Of a stretch of 34,836 nucleotides of DNA, positions 1 to 8,356 are shown in pieces; the stretch's first letter is position 1; each line of letters starts with the position of its first letter. The DNA comes from Glycomyces sp. L485 (lineage in GTDB: Bacteria; Actinomycetota; Actinomycetes; Mycobacteriales; Micromonosporaceae). The notes beneath the pieces are model-generated. The model was not told where the DNA came from, ran no database searches, and was given only the letters and a program-made list of their open reading frames with translations. A program made the translations under genes and the position numbers. Location of the stretch: assembly GCF_022548875.1 (NCBI RefSeq), contig NZ_JAKZEW010000042.1, forward strand, positions 1 to 34,836, given 5' to 3'.

Positions 1-714
1 CAGCAACACCGCCAGCAGATGCGGCCTCACCGGCGGCACCGGCTGCGGCGATGCGTCTGGTTCACCCGGAGACGAATAAACCGCTGATCCCGGTGCGCTC
101 GAACGTGATCGAAGATCCCATCCCGTTCTTAACCTGCCCGCCGCGGGACGCCGCGGCGGGGAAGGCGCCACATACAGCCGCCAGCTCGAAACCGGAAACG
201 GCTTCGAGCCATTCCCCGTGCCCAGGACCAGAACACCACACCCAAAGTGCCCCAAGTCTCCACACCCGAGCGGCCCGAACCGACATCCCCTCACAGCCCC
301 CGAACCCACAGCCCCAGCCACAGCCGCCGGACCGGCCCCTAGAGTCCCGCTCCCGCTCCCGCTCCTGCTCCTGCTCCTGCTCCCCACGACCGGCCTCCGT
401 GGCCGACAACCCGTCCCCGACTCCACCCAGCTCTTTCGTCGCTGATCGATTGAAGCCCAAGCGAGAGGCACCGGGAGCCGAAGACACCGCCCCGCCCAAC
501 CCTCCACCTCGTCATCGCCGCCGCCCTTGGCGCAGAGCAACCATCCACCCCACACCACTCCCGCCAACGAAACCTCTGCCATTGCCGGACTCACCAGGCG
601 AACGTGAACAGACTCATGGGCGGCTGAGGCGCGACTCCGTGCGAGGCAACTCCTCGCCATCATTGATTGCTTGGCTGAAACCGAGCGGCCGACGACCTCC
701 GTGGATCAGCTCTG
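1..714. other. no confident gene; C-rich low-complexity region
   Basis: I see no convincing gene here. One plus-strand frame stays open from the left edge through 1028, but it runs about 300 bp antisense into the well-supported acetyltransferase gene at 715-1254 and its later part is Pro/Arg/Ser-rich low complexity, so I treat it as a shadow. The first ~40 codons of that frame look more protein-like and could be remnant coding sequence. A second frame ends at TAA 77-79 and could be the tail of a gene entering from the left. From about 150 to 600 the plus strand is strikingly rich in C and A and poor in G, unlike the surrounding genes. Confidence 0.4.
345..380. repeat. tandem hexamer repeat (3x TCCCGC, 3x TCCTGC)
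   Basis: Six consecutive hexamers are visible: three copies of TCCCGC (345-362) followed by three of TCCTGC (363-380). The two blocks differ by one C/T change, suggesting one unit that expanded twice. It lies in the non-coding C-rich stretch, so replication slippage is the simplest explanation. Confidence 0.85.
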
Positions 715-1254
715 TCAGGGCTCATCCTTCGGCCGACGGCGGATCTCGTAGACGCGGCACGGGACTTCGAAGCCGGGTACGACCGTCACCCGTTCGAGGA
801 TCATGCCGAGCTTCTCGGCTACCCGCATCGAGGCCGCGTTCTCAGCGTGGATGCACGAGACGAGCCGCTCCATGTCCAAGTCATCGAAGGCGAAGCGGAT
901 CGCCTCCCGGGCCGCCTCCGGGGCGTATCCCTTGCCCCAGTGGGGACGGGCGATCCTCCAGCCGACCTCCACGGCCGGGAGGATCTCGGGCAGGAACTCC
1001 GGGACGGCCAGAGCCGCGAAACCGATGAGTTCGCCGGTCTCCTTCAGCTCCACCGCCAGCGTGCCCCAGCCCTGTGCGTCCCAGTGCAGCACGAGCCTCT
1101 CGACGCCCTCGCGGGTCTGCTCGACCGTGCGCGGCCCTCCGTTGCCGATGTAGCGCATGACCTGGGGGTCTGCGTTGATCTCGGCGAAAGGTTCGACGTC
1201 GGCCACGGTGAACGGCCGAAGAACGAGCCGGTCGGTCTCCAGTCGCACGCTCAT
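715..1254 (-). CDS. GNAT-family N-acetyltransferase (RimJ/RimL-like)
   Basis: A 179-aa protein of the GCN5-related N-acetyltransferase fold, expected to move an acetyl group from acetyl-CoA to an amine; the substrate cannot be told from sequence. The start MSVRLETDRLVLRPFT is the classic first strand of the RimJ/RimL-type (Acetyltransf_3) subgroup. Further in are VGWRIARPHWGKGYAPEA, the acetyl-CoA pyrophosphate-binding segment with its R/G-x-x-G-x-G/A pattern, and ENAASMRVAEKLGM, the family's conserved C-terminal helix. I chose the ATG at 1254 because the family begins there and because it overlaps the TGA of the preceding DUF4233 gene (ATGA, 1251-1254), which suggests translational coupling. 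The reading frame extends upstream, but that stretch is antisense-like Arg/Gly-rich sequence. Last gene of the thiolase-meaB-valS-folC run. Confidence 0.9.
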   Translation of the reverse strand: MSVRLETDRLVLRPFTVADVEPFAEINADPQVMRYIGNGGPRTVEQTREGVERLVLHWDAQGWGTLAVELKETGELIGFAALAVPEFLPEILPAVEVGWRIARPHWGKGYAPEAAREAIRFAFDDLDMERLVSCIHAENAASMRVAEKLGMILERVTVVPGFEVPCRVYEIRRRPKDEP

Positions 1255-1613
1255 CGCCTCGGCGGCCTGCTCAACTGGGTCTTGACGTGCCAGCAGTAGA
1301 TCCACACCAACGCGAAGACCACCCCCGCGGCCCCGAGCGCCCAGTGAATGAACCAGCACGAGACCAGTGCCGCCTGGACGACGGCGCCGGCGGGCCACAC
1401 CCACGGGCGTTTCGCCATGCCCGCCAAGACGACACAGGCGGCGGCGAGGACGAGGACGACCGTGACGGCGACGGTGGCGTCGTCGAGGAGGATGCGCATC
1501 GGGACGATCGCGAGCAGCAGGGCGAGCGCCTCGAAGCCGAGCGCGATCGCGGCCAGGCCGCGCGCGGCCTTCTGCGGGTCCCTCAGGCCCGAGTCCGATG
1601 CCCGGTCAGCCAC
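1251..1613 (-). CDS. DUF4233 membrane protein
   Basis: A 120-aa integral membrane protein with about four hydrophobic helices: roughly residues 20-40 (GLAAIALGFEALALLLAIV), 47-65, 72-90 and 92-110. A short charged N-terminus (MADRASDSGLRDPQKAARG) precedes the first helix. This size, topology and position directly after folC are characteristic of the actinobacterial DUF4233 family, whose function is unknown. The start is GTG at 1613, overlapping the folC stop by 8 bp, and the stop overlaps the acetyltransferase start by 4 bp, so the three genes are almost certainly co-transcribed. Nothing in the sequence ties it to folate chemistry beyond its position. Confidence 0.85.
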   Translation of the reverse strand: MADRASDSGLRDPQKAARGLAAIALGFEALALLLAIVPMRILLDDATVAVTVVLVLAAACVVLAGMAKRPWVWPAGAVVQAALVSCWFIHWALGAAGVVFALVWIYCWHVKTQLSRPPRR

Positions 1614-2943
1614 GGCGCACCAGGAGCTTCCGTGCGTCGGCGACGGTGAAGACCGAGCCGGTGATCAGGACGCCGCCACCGCTCTCGTAGATGTCCTCGG
1701 CCTCCTCGGCCAGCTCGATCGCGCGCGCTATGGCGTCGGACATGTGAGGCTGGACGATGACGCGTTCGGGCCCGAAGATCTCGCGGGCGGTCTTCGCGAG
1801 CGTCGCGGCCGGCATCGCCCGCTCCGAGTTGGACTTGGTGATCACGATCTCGTCGACGATCGGTTCGAGGAGTTCGAGCATGTGGTCGACCTCCTTGTCG
1901 GCGAGCATGCCGACGACGGCCACGAGCTTGCGGAAGTTGAACTCCTCCCCCACCGCCTCCGTCATGGCCTCCATGCCTGCGGGGTTGTGGGCGGCGTCGA
2001 GGACGACCGTCGGCGCTGTACGCACCACTTCGAGCCGGCCCGGCGAGGTGAAGTCCGCGAAGGCCTCTCCGACGACCTGCGCGTCGAGCGCCTTCGGCTC
2101 GCCCGCGCCGAGGAGGACCTCGACGGCTGCGAGCGCGAGCGCCGCGTTGTGGGCCTGATATTCGCCGTGGAGCGGCAGGAACAGGTCCTCGTAGCGGGCC
2201 GCCCTGGTCTCGATGGTGAGCAGCTGCCCGCCCACCGCCACCTCGCGGGAGGTGACCTCGAAACCGCGGCCCTCGGGCACGAGCTTCGCGCCGACCGCCT
2301 GGGCGCGGCGCAGCAGCGGCTCCATCGCGGCGCGCTCCTGCGTGGACGTGACGAGCGTCGAGCCCTCGTGGACGATGCCGGCCTTCATCGTGGCGATCTC
2401 GGCGAGCGTGTCGCCGAGCCATTTGGTGTGGTCGATGGCGATCGGGGTGATGACTGCGACCGGCGCGTTCAGGATGTTCGTCGAGTCGGTCTCGCCGCCG
2501 AGCCCGACCTCGACGACGGCGACGTCGATCGGGGTGTCCGCGAACGCGCCCATGGCGAGCGCGACGGTCATCTCGAAGTACGTGAGCTTCTCCTCGGCCC
2601 CCGCGTCCACCAGGTCGGCGAGCGGCGCGATCTCGTAGTGCTGGGCGGCCAGTCTGTCGGGGGCGATCGGCTCGCCGTCGATGCAGATCCGCTCGGTGAC
2701 GTCGACCAGGTGCGGCGAGGTGAACATGCCGGTGCGCAGGTTGTGGCCGCGCAGCAGACGCTCGATCATCCGCGTCGTCGAGGTCTTGCCGTTGGTGCCG
2801 GTGATGTGGATCGTGCGGAACGCCCGCTGCGGGTCGCCCATGAGGTCCAGCAGCGCCTTGATCCGGTCGAGCGTGAAGTCCCAGCGGGAGAACCCGCGGG
2901 CCTCCAGCGCGGCCTCGACTTGCGCCAGTTCGGCATTGCGCAT
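1606..2943 (-). CDS. folC: dihydrofolate synthase / folylpolyglutamate synthase
   Basis: A cytoplasmic ATP-dependent ligase of the Mur-ligase fold that joins glutamate to dihydropteroate and then extends the folate polyglutamate tail. The P-loop HITGTNGKTSTTRMIERLL is near residue 46, followed by GMFTSPHLVDVTERI, the conserved folate/ATP contact segment. VVEVGLGGETDSTN carries the family's E-x-G-L-G-G-x-x-D-x-T-N magnesium motif, and VVLDAAHNPAGM is the D-x-A-H-N-P motif of the C-terminal domain. The length of 445 aa is typical. I prefer the ATG at 2943 because GAGGTG sits 7 nt upstream; a GTG at 2952 would add three residues. It begins 10 nt after the valS stop and overlaps DUF4233. Confidence 0.97.
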   Translation of the reverse strand: MRNAELAQVEAALEARGFSRWDFTLDRIKALLDLMGDPQRAFRTIHITGTNGKTSTTRMIERLLRGHNLRTGMFTSPHLVDVTERICIDGEPIAPDRLAAQHYEIAPLADLVDAGAEEKLTYFEMTVALAMGAFADTPIDVAVVEVGLGGETDSTNILNAPVAVITPIAIDHTKWLGDTLAEIATMKAGIVHEGSTLVTSTQERAAMEPLLRRAQAVGAKLVPEGRGFEVTSREVAVGGQLLTIETRAARYEDLFLPLHGEYQAHNAALALAAVEVLLGAGEPKALDAQVVGEAFADFTSPGRLEVVRTAPTVVLDAAHNPAGMEAMTEAVGEEFNFRKLVAVVGMLADKEVDHMLELLEPIVDEIVITKSNSERAMPAATLAKTAREIFGPERVIVQPHMSDAIARAIELAEEAEDIYESGGGVLITGSVFTVADARKLLVRRG

Positions 2944-2953
2944 GCGACTCACC

Positions 2954-5572
2954 TCAGGACAGCCGGTCGAGCTGGGCGGTGACGCGGGCGATGTCGGCCT
3001 CGGCGGCGGCCTTGCGGGCGCGGATCTTGTCGACCACGTCGTCGGGGGCCTTCGCGAGGAACGCCTCGTTGCCGAGTTTCTTCGTCGTGCCGTCGAGCTC
3101 CTTCTGGGCGGCCTTGAGGGCCTTCTCCAGTCGGGCCCGCTCAGCGCCGACGTCGATCGCGCCGGAGGTGTCGAGCGCGACCGTCACGCGGTCGGAGACG
3201 GCGAGTTCGGCGGTCGGTTCGAAGCCCGAGGCGGGCTCGTCGAGCTTGACGAGGTTGCGGATGAGCCGCTCCTCGCCGGCCAGGCCCGCGTCGGCGAGGC
3301 CGTCGAGGCGCGCGGCCACGCGCTGGCTGGGCTTGACGCCTTGGCCGTCGCGGAATCGCCGCACCTCGACCACGAGGTGCTGGAGGGCGGCCACGAGCCG
3401 CTCGGTCTCGTCGTCGGAGCCGGCGGCTTCGGGCCAGGCGGCCACGGTGAGCGAGTCGCCGCGCTCTTCACCGCCGGTGAGCTCCAGCCACAGCTCCTCG
3501 GTGACGAACGGGATGACCGGGTGGAGCAGGCGCAGCAGCTGGTCGAAGACGTGGCCGAGCACGCGGCGGGTGTCGTCGGCCGCCTGCCCGCCCTCGGCGA
3601 GGACCGGCTTGGTCAGCTCCAGGTACCAGTCGAAGACGTCGTCCCACGCGAAGTGGTAGAGCGCGTCCATGGCCTTGGCGAACTCGTAGTCCTCGAGGTA
3701 GCCGTCCACGGCTTCGACGGTGCGCGACAACCGCGTGAGGATCCACCGGTCGATCAGCGACGGCTCCGCGGGCAGGTCGCCTTCGACGGTGGCGCCGCTC
3801 ATGAGCGCGAACCGGGTGCCGTTCCACAGCTTGTTGCAGAAGTTGCGGCTGATCTCGGCCAGTTCGATGGAGGCGGTGTTGTCGCTGCCGGGCTGGGCGT
3901 CGCGTGCGAGCATGAACCGGAGCGCGTCGGCCCCATAGGAGTCGACCACTTCGAGCGGGTCGATGCCGTTGCCCGAGGACTTCGACATCTTCTTGCCTTC
4001 TTTGTCGCGGATGAGCCCGTGGAGGTACACCTCCGAGAACGGGGCCCGGCCCATCGCGTAGGTCCCGAACATCATCATCCGGACGACCCAGAAGAAGATG
4101 ATGTCCTGGCCGGTGATGAGCGACGCGGTCGGGTAGAACTTCTCCAGCGCCGGCGTGGCCTCGGGCCAGCCGAGCGTCGAGAACGGCCACAGCGCCGAGG
4201 AGAACCACGTGTCGAGCACGTCGGGGTCCTGCTCGTAGCCCTCGGGGGCCTCCTCGCCTGGCCCCACGCACACCTGGTCGCCGTCGGGGCCGTACCAGAT
4301 CGGGATGCGGTGGCCCCACCACAGCTGGCGCGAGATGCACCAGTCGAGCAGGTTGTCCACCCACGAGAAGTAGCGCTTCTCCATCTCGGGCGGGTGGATC
4401 TTCGTCTCCCCGTTCCGGACGGCGTCGGCGGCGAGTTTCGCGAGCCGCTCGACCTTCACGAACCACTGCTTCGACAGGCGCGGTTCGACCACGGTGTCGC
4501 AGCGGTCGCAGTGGCCCACGGCGTGCATGTACGGCCGCTTCTCTGACACGATGCGGCCCTCGGCCCGCAGCGCGGCGGCGATCGCGTTGCGCGCCTCGAA
4601 CCGGTCGAGGCCTTGGAACGGGCCGTGCGCGGTGATGACGCCGCGCTCGTCCATGATGAGGATGGACGCCAGGTCGTGCCGCTGGCCGATCGCGAAGTCG
4701 TTCGGGTCGTGGGCGGGGGTCACCTTGACCGCGCCGGTCCCGAACTCGGGGTCGACGTGCTCGTCGGCGACGATCGGGATGCGGCGCCCGGTGAAGGGCA
4801 GTTCCACGGTCTTGCCGAGCAGGTGCGCGTAGCGCTCGTCGTCGGGGTGGACGGCCACGGCGGTGTCGCCGAGCATGGTCTCCAGGCGGGTCGTGGCGAC
4901 CACGATGGAGTCCTCGCCCTCGCCGTAGCGCATCGACACGAGCTCGCCTGCGTCGTCGGCGTGCTCCACCTCGATGTCCGACAGCGCGGTCATGCACCGC
5001 GGGCACCAGTTGATGATGCGCTCGGCGCGGTAGATCATGCCGTCGTCGTAGAGGCGCTTGAAGATCGTCTGGACGGCATGGGACAGGCCCTCGTCGAGCG
5101 TGAACCGCTCGCGGGACCAGTCGACGCCGTCGCCGATCTTCTTCATCTGGTTGGAGATGCGGTCGTGGTAGGTGTCCTTCCACTCCCACACGCGCTCCAC
5201 GAAGGCCTCGCGGCCCAGGTCGTGGCGGGACAGGCCCTCCTTGTCGGCGAGCTGGCGCTCCACGACGTTCTGGGTGGAGATGCCGGCGTGGTCGGTGCCG
5301 GGCAGGAACAGGGCCTCCTTGCCGCGCATGCGCTCGCGGCGCACCATCGCGTCGATGAGCGTGTGGTTGAGCGCGTGCCCCAAGTGGAGCTGGCCGGTCA
5401 CGTTCGGCGGCGGGATCACGATGCAGTACGGGTCGCGATCGGAGTCGTCGGCAGCCTTGAAGCGGCCGTCCGCTACCCACTCCGCGTAGCGACGCGCCTC
5501 TACCTCTACGGGCGCGTACGTCTTCGACAGGCGGGTTTCTCGGATCGGTGGCTTCTTCGCTGCATCTGTCAC
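2954..5572 (-). CDS. valS: valyl-tRNA synthetase
   Basis: Class I aminoacyl-tRNA synthetase that charges tRNA-Val and edits misactivated threonine. At 872 aa it has the normal length. The HIGH motif appears as HLGHA at residues 63-67 within [18 protein letters not shown], and the KMSKS motif is intact in [19 protein letters not shown] near residue 530. [17 protein letters not shown] and the [14 protein letters not shown] segment of the CP1 editing domain are recognisable, and [13 protein letters not shown] is the typical ValS signature. The last ~65 residues form the Lys/Glu/Ala-rich tRNA-binding coiled coil. The GTG start at 5572 has TACACT 6 nt upstream, so a leaderless transcript inside the operon is possible. 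It follows meaB by 21 nt and precedes folC, the usual actinobacterial valS-folC pairing. Confidence 0.98.
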   Translation of the reverse strand: MTDAAKKPPIRETRLSKTYAPVEVEARRYAEWVADGRFKAADDSDRDPYCIVIPPPNVTGQLHLGHALNHTLIDAMVRRERMRGKEALFLPGTDHAGISTQNVVERQLADKEGLSRHDLGREAFVERVWEWKDTYHDRISNQMKKIGDGVDWSRERFTLDEGLSHAVQTIFKRLYDDGMIYRAERIINWCPRCMTALSDIEVEHADDAGELVSMRYGEGEDSIVVATTRLETMLGDTAVAVHPDDERYAHLLGKTVELPFTGRRIPIVADEHVDPEFGTGAVKVTPAHDPNDFAIGQRHDLASILIMDERGVITAHGPFQGLDRFEARNAIAAALRAEGRIVSEKRPYMHAVGHCDRCDTVVEPRLSKQWFVKVERLAKLAADAVRNGETKIHPPEMEKRYFSWVDNLLDWCISRQLWWGHRIPIWYGPDGDQVCVGPGEEAPEGYEQDPDVLDTWFSSALWPFSTLGWPEATPALEKFYPTASLITGQDIIFFWVVRMMMFGTYAMGRAPFSEVYLHGLIRDKEGKKMSKSSGNGIDPLEVVDSYGADALRFMLARDAQPGSDNTASIELAEISRNFCNKLWNGTRFALMSGATVEGDLPAEPSLIDRWILTRLSRTVEAVDGYLEDYEFAKAMDALYHFAWDDVFDWYLELTKPVLAEGGQAADDTRRVLGHVFDQLLRLLHPVIPFVTEELWLELTGGEERGDSLTVAAWPEAAGSDDETERLVAALQHLVVEVRRFRDGQGVKPSQRVAARLDGLADAGLAGEERLIRNLVKLDEPASGFEPTAELAVSDRVTVALDTSGAIDVGAERARLEKALKAAQKELDGTTKKLGNEAFLAKAPDDVVDKIRARKAAAEADIARVTAQLDRLS

Positions 5573-5593
5573 CCCACCAGTGTAAGGACGGCG

Positions 5594-6535
5594 TTAAGTG
5601 ACCGTCGACGAGGTTTCGCCGGTGTTCCCCAGGACGCTGCGCGCCGCCGAGGCGACGTCTGTGCGGCCCTCGGCCACGTCGGCCGCGAGCTCGTCGGTGA
5701 CTTCGTAGCGGCGGCGCAGTTCGGCCTCGACGATCGCGTGGATCTCGGCGGCGGCCCGCTCGCGGCGCTTGACGGCGAGGTGGTCGGCGCTCGAGAGCCA
5801 GTCGCGGTGCTTCGCGATCGCCTCGACCAGTTCGTCGACGCCGGTCCCCTCGTGGGCGACGGTCTTCACGACCGGCTGGCGCCACTCGCCGGGTTCGCGC
5901 TTGACCAGCGACATCATCGCCCGCAGGTCGCGCACCGCCGAGTCGGCGCCGGGTCGGTCGGCCTTGTTGACGACGTAGACGTCGGCGATCTCGACCACGC
6001 CCGCCTTGACGGCCTGGATGCCGTCGCCCATGCCGGGGGCGAGCAGCAGCAGCGTGGTGTCGGCGAGCCCGGCGATCTCGACCTCGGCCTGACCGACGCC
6101 GACGGTCTCTACGACGACGACGTCGAAGCCGAGCCCTTCGAGGAGTCGCACGGCCGCGCCGGTGGTGGCGGCGAGTCCACCGAGGTGCCCGCGGGTTGCC
6201 ACCGAGCGGATGTAGACGCCGTCGTCGAGGGCGTGGTCGGACATGCGGATCCGGTCGCCGAGGATCGCGCCGCCGCTGAACGGGCTCGACGGGTCGACCG
6301 CGAGGACCGCGACGCGCAGCCCGGCCTCGCGCCAGGCGCCGATGAGCGCGGAGACGAGGGTGGACTTGCCGACGCCGGGCGAGCCGGTGACGCCGACGAT
6401 CGTCGCGTCGCCTCCCGTCACCGACGCTGCGACCTCGACGGAGTCCGCGGTGTGGTTCTCCACGGCGCTGAGGAGCCTGGCCACGGCCCGGCGGTCGCCC
6501 GCCCGGGCCGAAGCGACGATTTCCTCGACCAGCAT
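5594..6535 (-). CDS. meaB: methylmalonyl-CoA mutase-associated GTPase MeaB
   Basis: A 313-aa G3E-family P-loop GTPase (ArgK/MeaB) that protects and helps reload the adenosylcobalamin cofactor of methylmalonyl-CoA mutase. The P-loop is GVTGSPGVGKSTLVSALI near residue 48; VLAVDPSSPFSGGAILGDRIRM follows, then the MeaB signature SVATRGHLGGLA, the switch segment VVVVETVGVGQAEVEIA, and the guanine-specificity motif NKADRPGAD. The C-terminal helices match the dimerisation arm. The ATG at 6535 shares one base with the thiolase stop (TGATG), so the two are translationally coupled. The mutase itself is not in this window. Older annotations call this family 'LAO/AO transport system kinase', which is misleading. 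Confidence 0.96.
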   Translation of the reverse strand: MLVEEIVASARAGDRRAVARLLSAVENHTADSVEVAASVTGGDATIVGVTGSPGVGKSTLVSALIGAWREAGLRVAVLAVDPSSPFSGGAILGDRIRMSDHALDDGVYIRSVATRGHLGGLAATTGAAVRLLEGLGFDVVVVETVGVGQAEVEIAGLADTTLLLLAPGMGDGIQAVKAGVVEIADVYVVNKADRPGADSAVRDLRAMMSLVKREPGEWRQPVVKTVAHEGTGVDELVEAIAKHRDWLSSADHLAVKRRERAAAEIHAIVEAELRRRYEVTDELAADVAEGRTDVASAARSVLGNTGETSSTVT

Positions 6536-7692
6536 CAGGCTCCCTTGAGGACGAGCGCGTCGCCTTGGCCGCCGCCGCCGCACAGCCCGGCCGCGCCGAC
6601 CTGGCCGGGGCCGAGCTGGCGGGCCAGCGTCTGCGTCAGCCGCGCGCCCGATGCGCCGATCGGGTGGCCGAGCGCGATGGCGCCGCCTTCGGGGTTGACG
6701 CGGTCGAGGCCGACGCCGAGGGCGGCGGCCGAGGCGAGCACGACGGCGGCGAACGCCTCGTTGATCTCGACGACTTCGAGGTCGGCGGCGCCGTACCCGG
6801 TGCCTTCGAGAGCGGCGCCGATCGCGTTCGCGGGCTGCTCCAGCAGTGAGTTGTCCGGTCCGGCGACGGTGCCGTATCCGAGGATCTCTGCGATGTACGC
6901 CCAGCCGTTCGCCTCGGCGACCGACTTGCGGGACAGGACCAGCGCCGAGGCGCCGTCGGAGATCTGCGAGGCGGTGGCCGCGGTGATGGTGCCGTTCTCG
7001 GTGAACGCCGGGCGCAGCTGCGCGAGCGACTCCGGCGTCGACTCGGGCCTGATGCCCTCGTCTGCGTCGACCAGGCCGCGCCGGGTCTCGACCGAGGTGA
7101 TCTCCTCGGCGAGGCGCTCGACGGCCTTGGCGGCCCTCTGGTGGCTGTACGCGGCGAACTCGTCCTGCCGGGTGCGCGTGATGTCCCTGCCGTTGAGGTG
7201 CCTCTCGGTCGACTCGCCCATGGAGATGCCGTCGTAGGCGTCGGTGAGCCCGTCGTAGGCGAGGTGGTCGATGAGGACGGCCTCGCCGTACTTGAAGCCG
7301 CGGCGCGAGCCGGGCAGCAGGTGCGGGGCGCGGCTCATGGACTCCATGCCGCCGGCGACGATCACCTCGGCGGCACCGCCGCGCAGGAGCTGGTCGGCCA
7401 GGCCGATCGCGGTCATGCCCGAGAGGCAGACCTTGTTCACAGACAGGGACGGCACGCTCATCGCGAGTCCGGCGGCGACGGCCGCCTGGCGGGCGGGGTT
7501 CTGACCGCTCCCGGCGGACAGGACCTGCCCGAGGAGGACCTGGTCGACCACGCCGGGTTCGATGCCGGCGCGCTCGATCGCGGCTCTGATCGCGGTCCCG
7601 GCCAGGTCGGTGGCGGGCACCTCGGCCAGGGATCCGTTGAACCGCCCGATCGGCGTGCGGGCGGCGGCGAGGATGACGGTGCTGTCGTTCAT
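6535..7692 (-). CDS. acetyl-CoA acetyltransferase (thiolase)
   Basis: A 385-aa type II (biosynthetic) thiolase that interconverts two acetyl-CoA with acetoacetyl-CoA and CoA. The nucleophilic cysteine is Cys89 in NKVCLSGMTAIGLA, the position expected for the family. The catalytic histidine is in EGGAIALGHPIGASGAR, and the second cysteine in GLCGGGGQGDALVL near the C-terminus. The GGMESMSRAPHLL loop is also typical. The ATG at 7692 has GGAGGT about 6-8 nt upstream; an upstream in-frame extension is not conserved in style. Divergent from methylmalonyl-CoA epimerase with only 34 bp between starts, and coupled to meaB. I recall the same thiolase/meaB/epimerase neighbourhood from Streptomyces coelicolor. 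Confidence 0.95.
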   Translation of the reverse strand: MNDSTVILAAARTPIGRFNGSLAEVPATDLAGTAIRAAIERAGIEPGVVDQVLLGQVLSAGSGQNPARQAAVAAGLAMSVPSLSVNKVCLSGMTAIGLADQLLRGGAAEVIVAGGMESMSRAPHLLPGSRRGFKYGEAVLIDHLAYDGLTDAYDGISMGESTERHLNGRDITRTRQDEFAAYSHQRAAKAVERLAEEITSVETRRGLVDADEGIRPESTPESLAQLRPAFTENGTITAATASQISDGASALVLSRKSVAEANGWAYIAEILGYGTVAGPDNSLLEQPANAIGAALEGTGYGAADLEVVEINEAFAAVVLASAAALGVGLDRVNPEGGAIALGHPIGASGARLTQTLARQLGPGQVGAAGLCGGGGQGDALVLKGA

Positions 7693-7713
7693 GGCGGACC
7701 TCCGTTGGTCTAA

Positions 7714-7726
7714 TACCCTCGATCGT
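7714..7726 (+). promoter_or_regulatory. putative leaderless promoter -10 of mce
   Basis: TACCCT at 7714-7719 matches the TANNNT actinobacterial -10 consensus and is followed by exactly 7 nt before the ATG at 7727, so transcription would begin at the start codon. There is no Shine-Dalgarno sequence in front of this gene, which supports a leaderless message. No clear -35 is visible in the 34-bp divergent gap. Confidence 0.45.
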
Positions 7727-8170
7727 ATGACGTTCACTGAGGGAATCGGATTGCGGCGCATCGATCACGTGGGAGTGGCGGTGCCCGACGTCGAACAGGC
7801 GCTGGAGTGGTACGCGGGGACGCTCGGCGGCGCGGCCGTCCACCGCGAGGTCAACGAGGCGCAGGGGGTGGTCGAGGTGATGGTCGCCTGGCCCGACGGC
7901 GGCGCGCAGGTCCAGCTCCTCGCTCCGCTCGACGAGTCCTCGCCGATCGCGAAGTTCCTCGACAAGAAGGGCCCGGGCCTCCAGCAGCTCGCCTTCACCG
8001 TCGACGACGTGGAGGCCGCGGCCGACGCGCTGCGGGCGAAGGGCGCGACATTGCTGTACGAGACGGCTCGGGAGGGGACGGCCGGGAGCCGGATCAATTT
8101 CGTCCATCCGAAGGACGCCGGCGGGGTCCTCCTCGAACTCGTCGAGCCCGCAAGCGATGCCGCGCAATAG
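7727..8170 (+). CDS. mce: methylmalonyl-CoA epimerase
   Basis: A 147-aa vicinal-oxygen-chelate fold enzyme that converts (2R)- and (2S)-methylmalonyl-CoA, linking propionyl-CoA carboxylation to the B12-dependent mutase. The start LRRIDHVGVAVPDVEQALEWY holds the first metal histidine (IDHVG); the second repeat has GLQQLAFTVDDVEAAADALRAKG with LAFTV in place of the more usual H-x-x-F, and VHPKDAGGVLLELVEP supplies the C-terminal His and Glu ligands. Two beta-alpha-beta-beta-beta modules span the whole length, as expected for the family. The frame extends upstream, but the ATG at 7727 matches the family N-terminus and lies 7 nt behind a TACCCT hexamer. It functionally complements MeaB, encoded divergently next door. 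Confidence 0.92.
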   Translation: MTFTEGIGLRRIDHVGVAVPDVEQALEWYAGTLGGAAVHREVNEAQGVVEVMVAWPDGGAQVQLLAPLDESSPIAKFLDKKGPGLQQLAFTVDDVEAAADALRAKGATLLYETAREGTAGSRINFVHPKDAGGVLLELVEPASDAAQ

Positions 8171-8172
8171 GT

Positions 8173-8196
8173 GCGGTGTCGGATTTCCGACGCCGC
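8173..8196 (+). terminator. hairpin after mce
   Basis: Arms at 8173-8183 and 8186-8196 form an 11-position inverted repeat with a single G-T mismatch around a TT centre, starting 2 nt after the mce stop codon. There is no T-tract, as is common for terminator-like hairpins in high-GC actinobacteria. Confidence 0.5.
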
Positions 8197-8356
8197 CCGC
8201 AGGAGACCGAATCGGTCCACACTCGTTACACCTACCGAGTTCTGTGTCGTTCCAAGGCATTCGCCGGAATTGCTACTGAAGTGACAGGTGATGAGTCCTC
8301 CACAAACCCCTGACCTTGCTGTCGACAGTCGGCGGCTCATCTGCAACTATTAGGCC

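Noticed and set aside
51-1028. 325-aa plus-strand open frame at the left edge
   Set aside because: Its last 300 bp are antisense to the acetyltransferase gene, and most of it is low-complexity Pro/Arg/Ser; no motif or ribosome-binding site.
3468-5885. 805-aa minus-strand frame
   Set aside because: Shadow of valS and meaB; Arg-dominated composition typical of an alternative frame in high-GC DNA.
6536-8260. Long upstream extension of the meaB frame
   Set aside because: The extension is Arg-rich alternative-frame sequence over the thiolase and epimerase genes; meaB homology starts at 6535.
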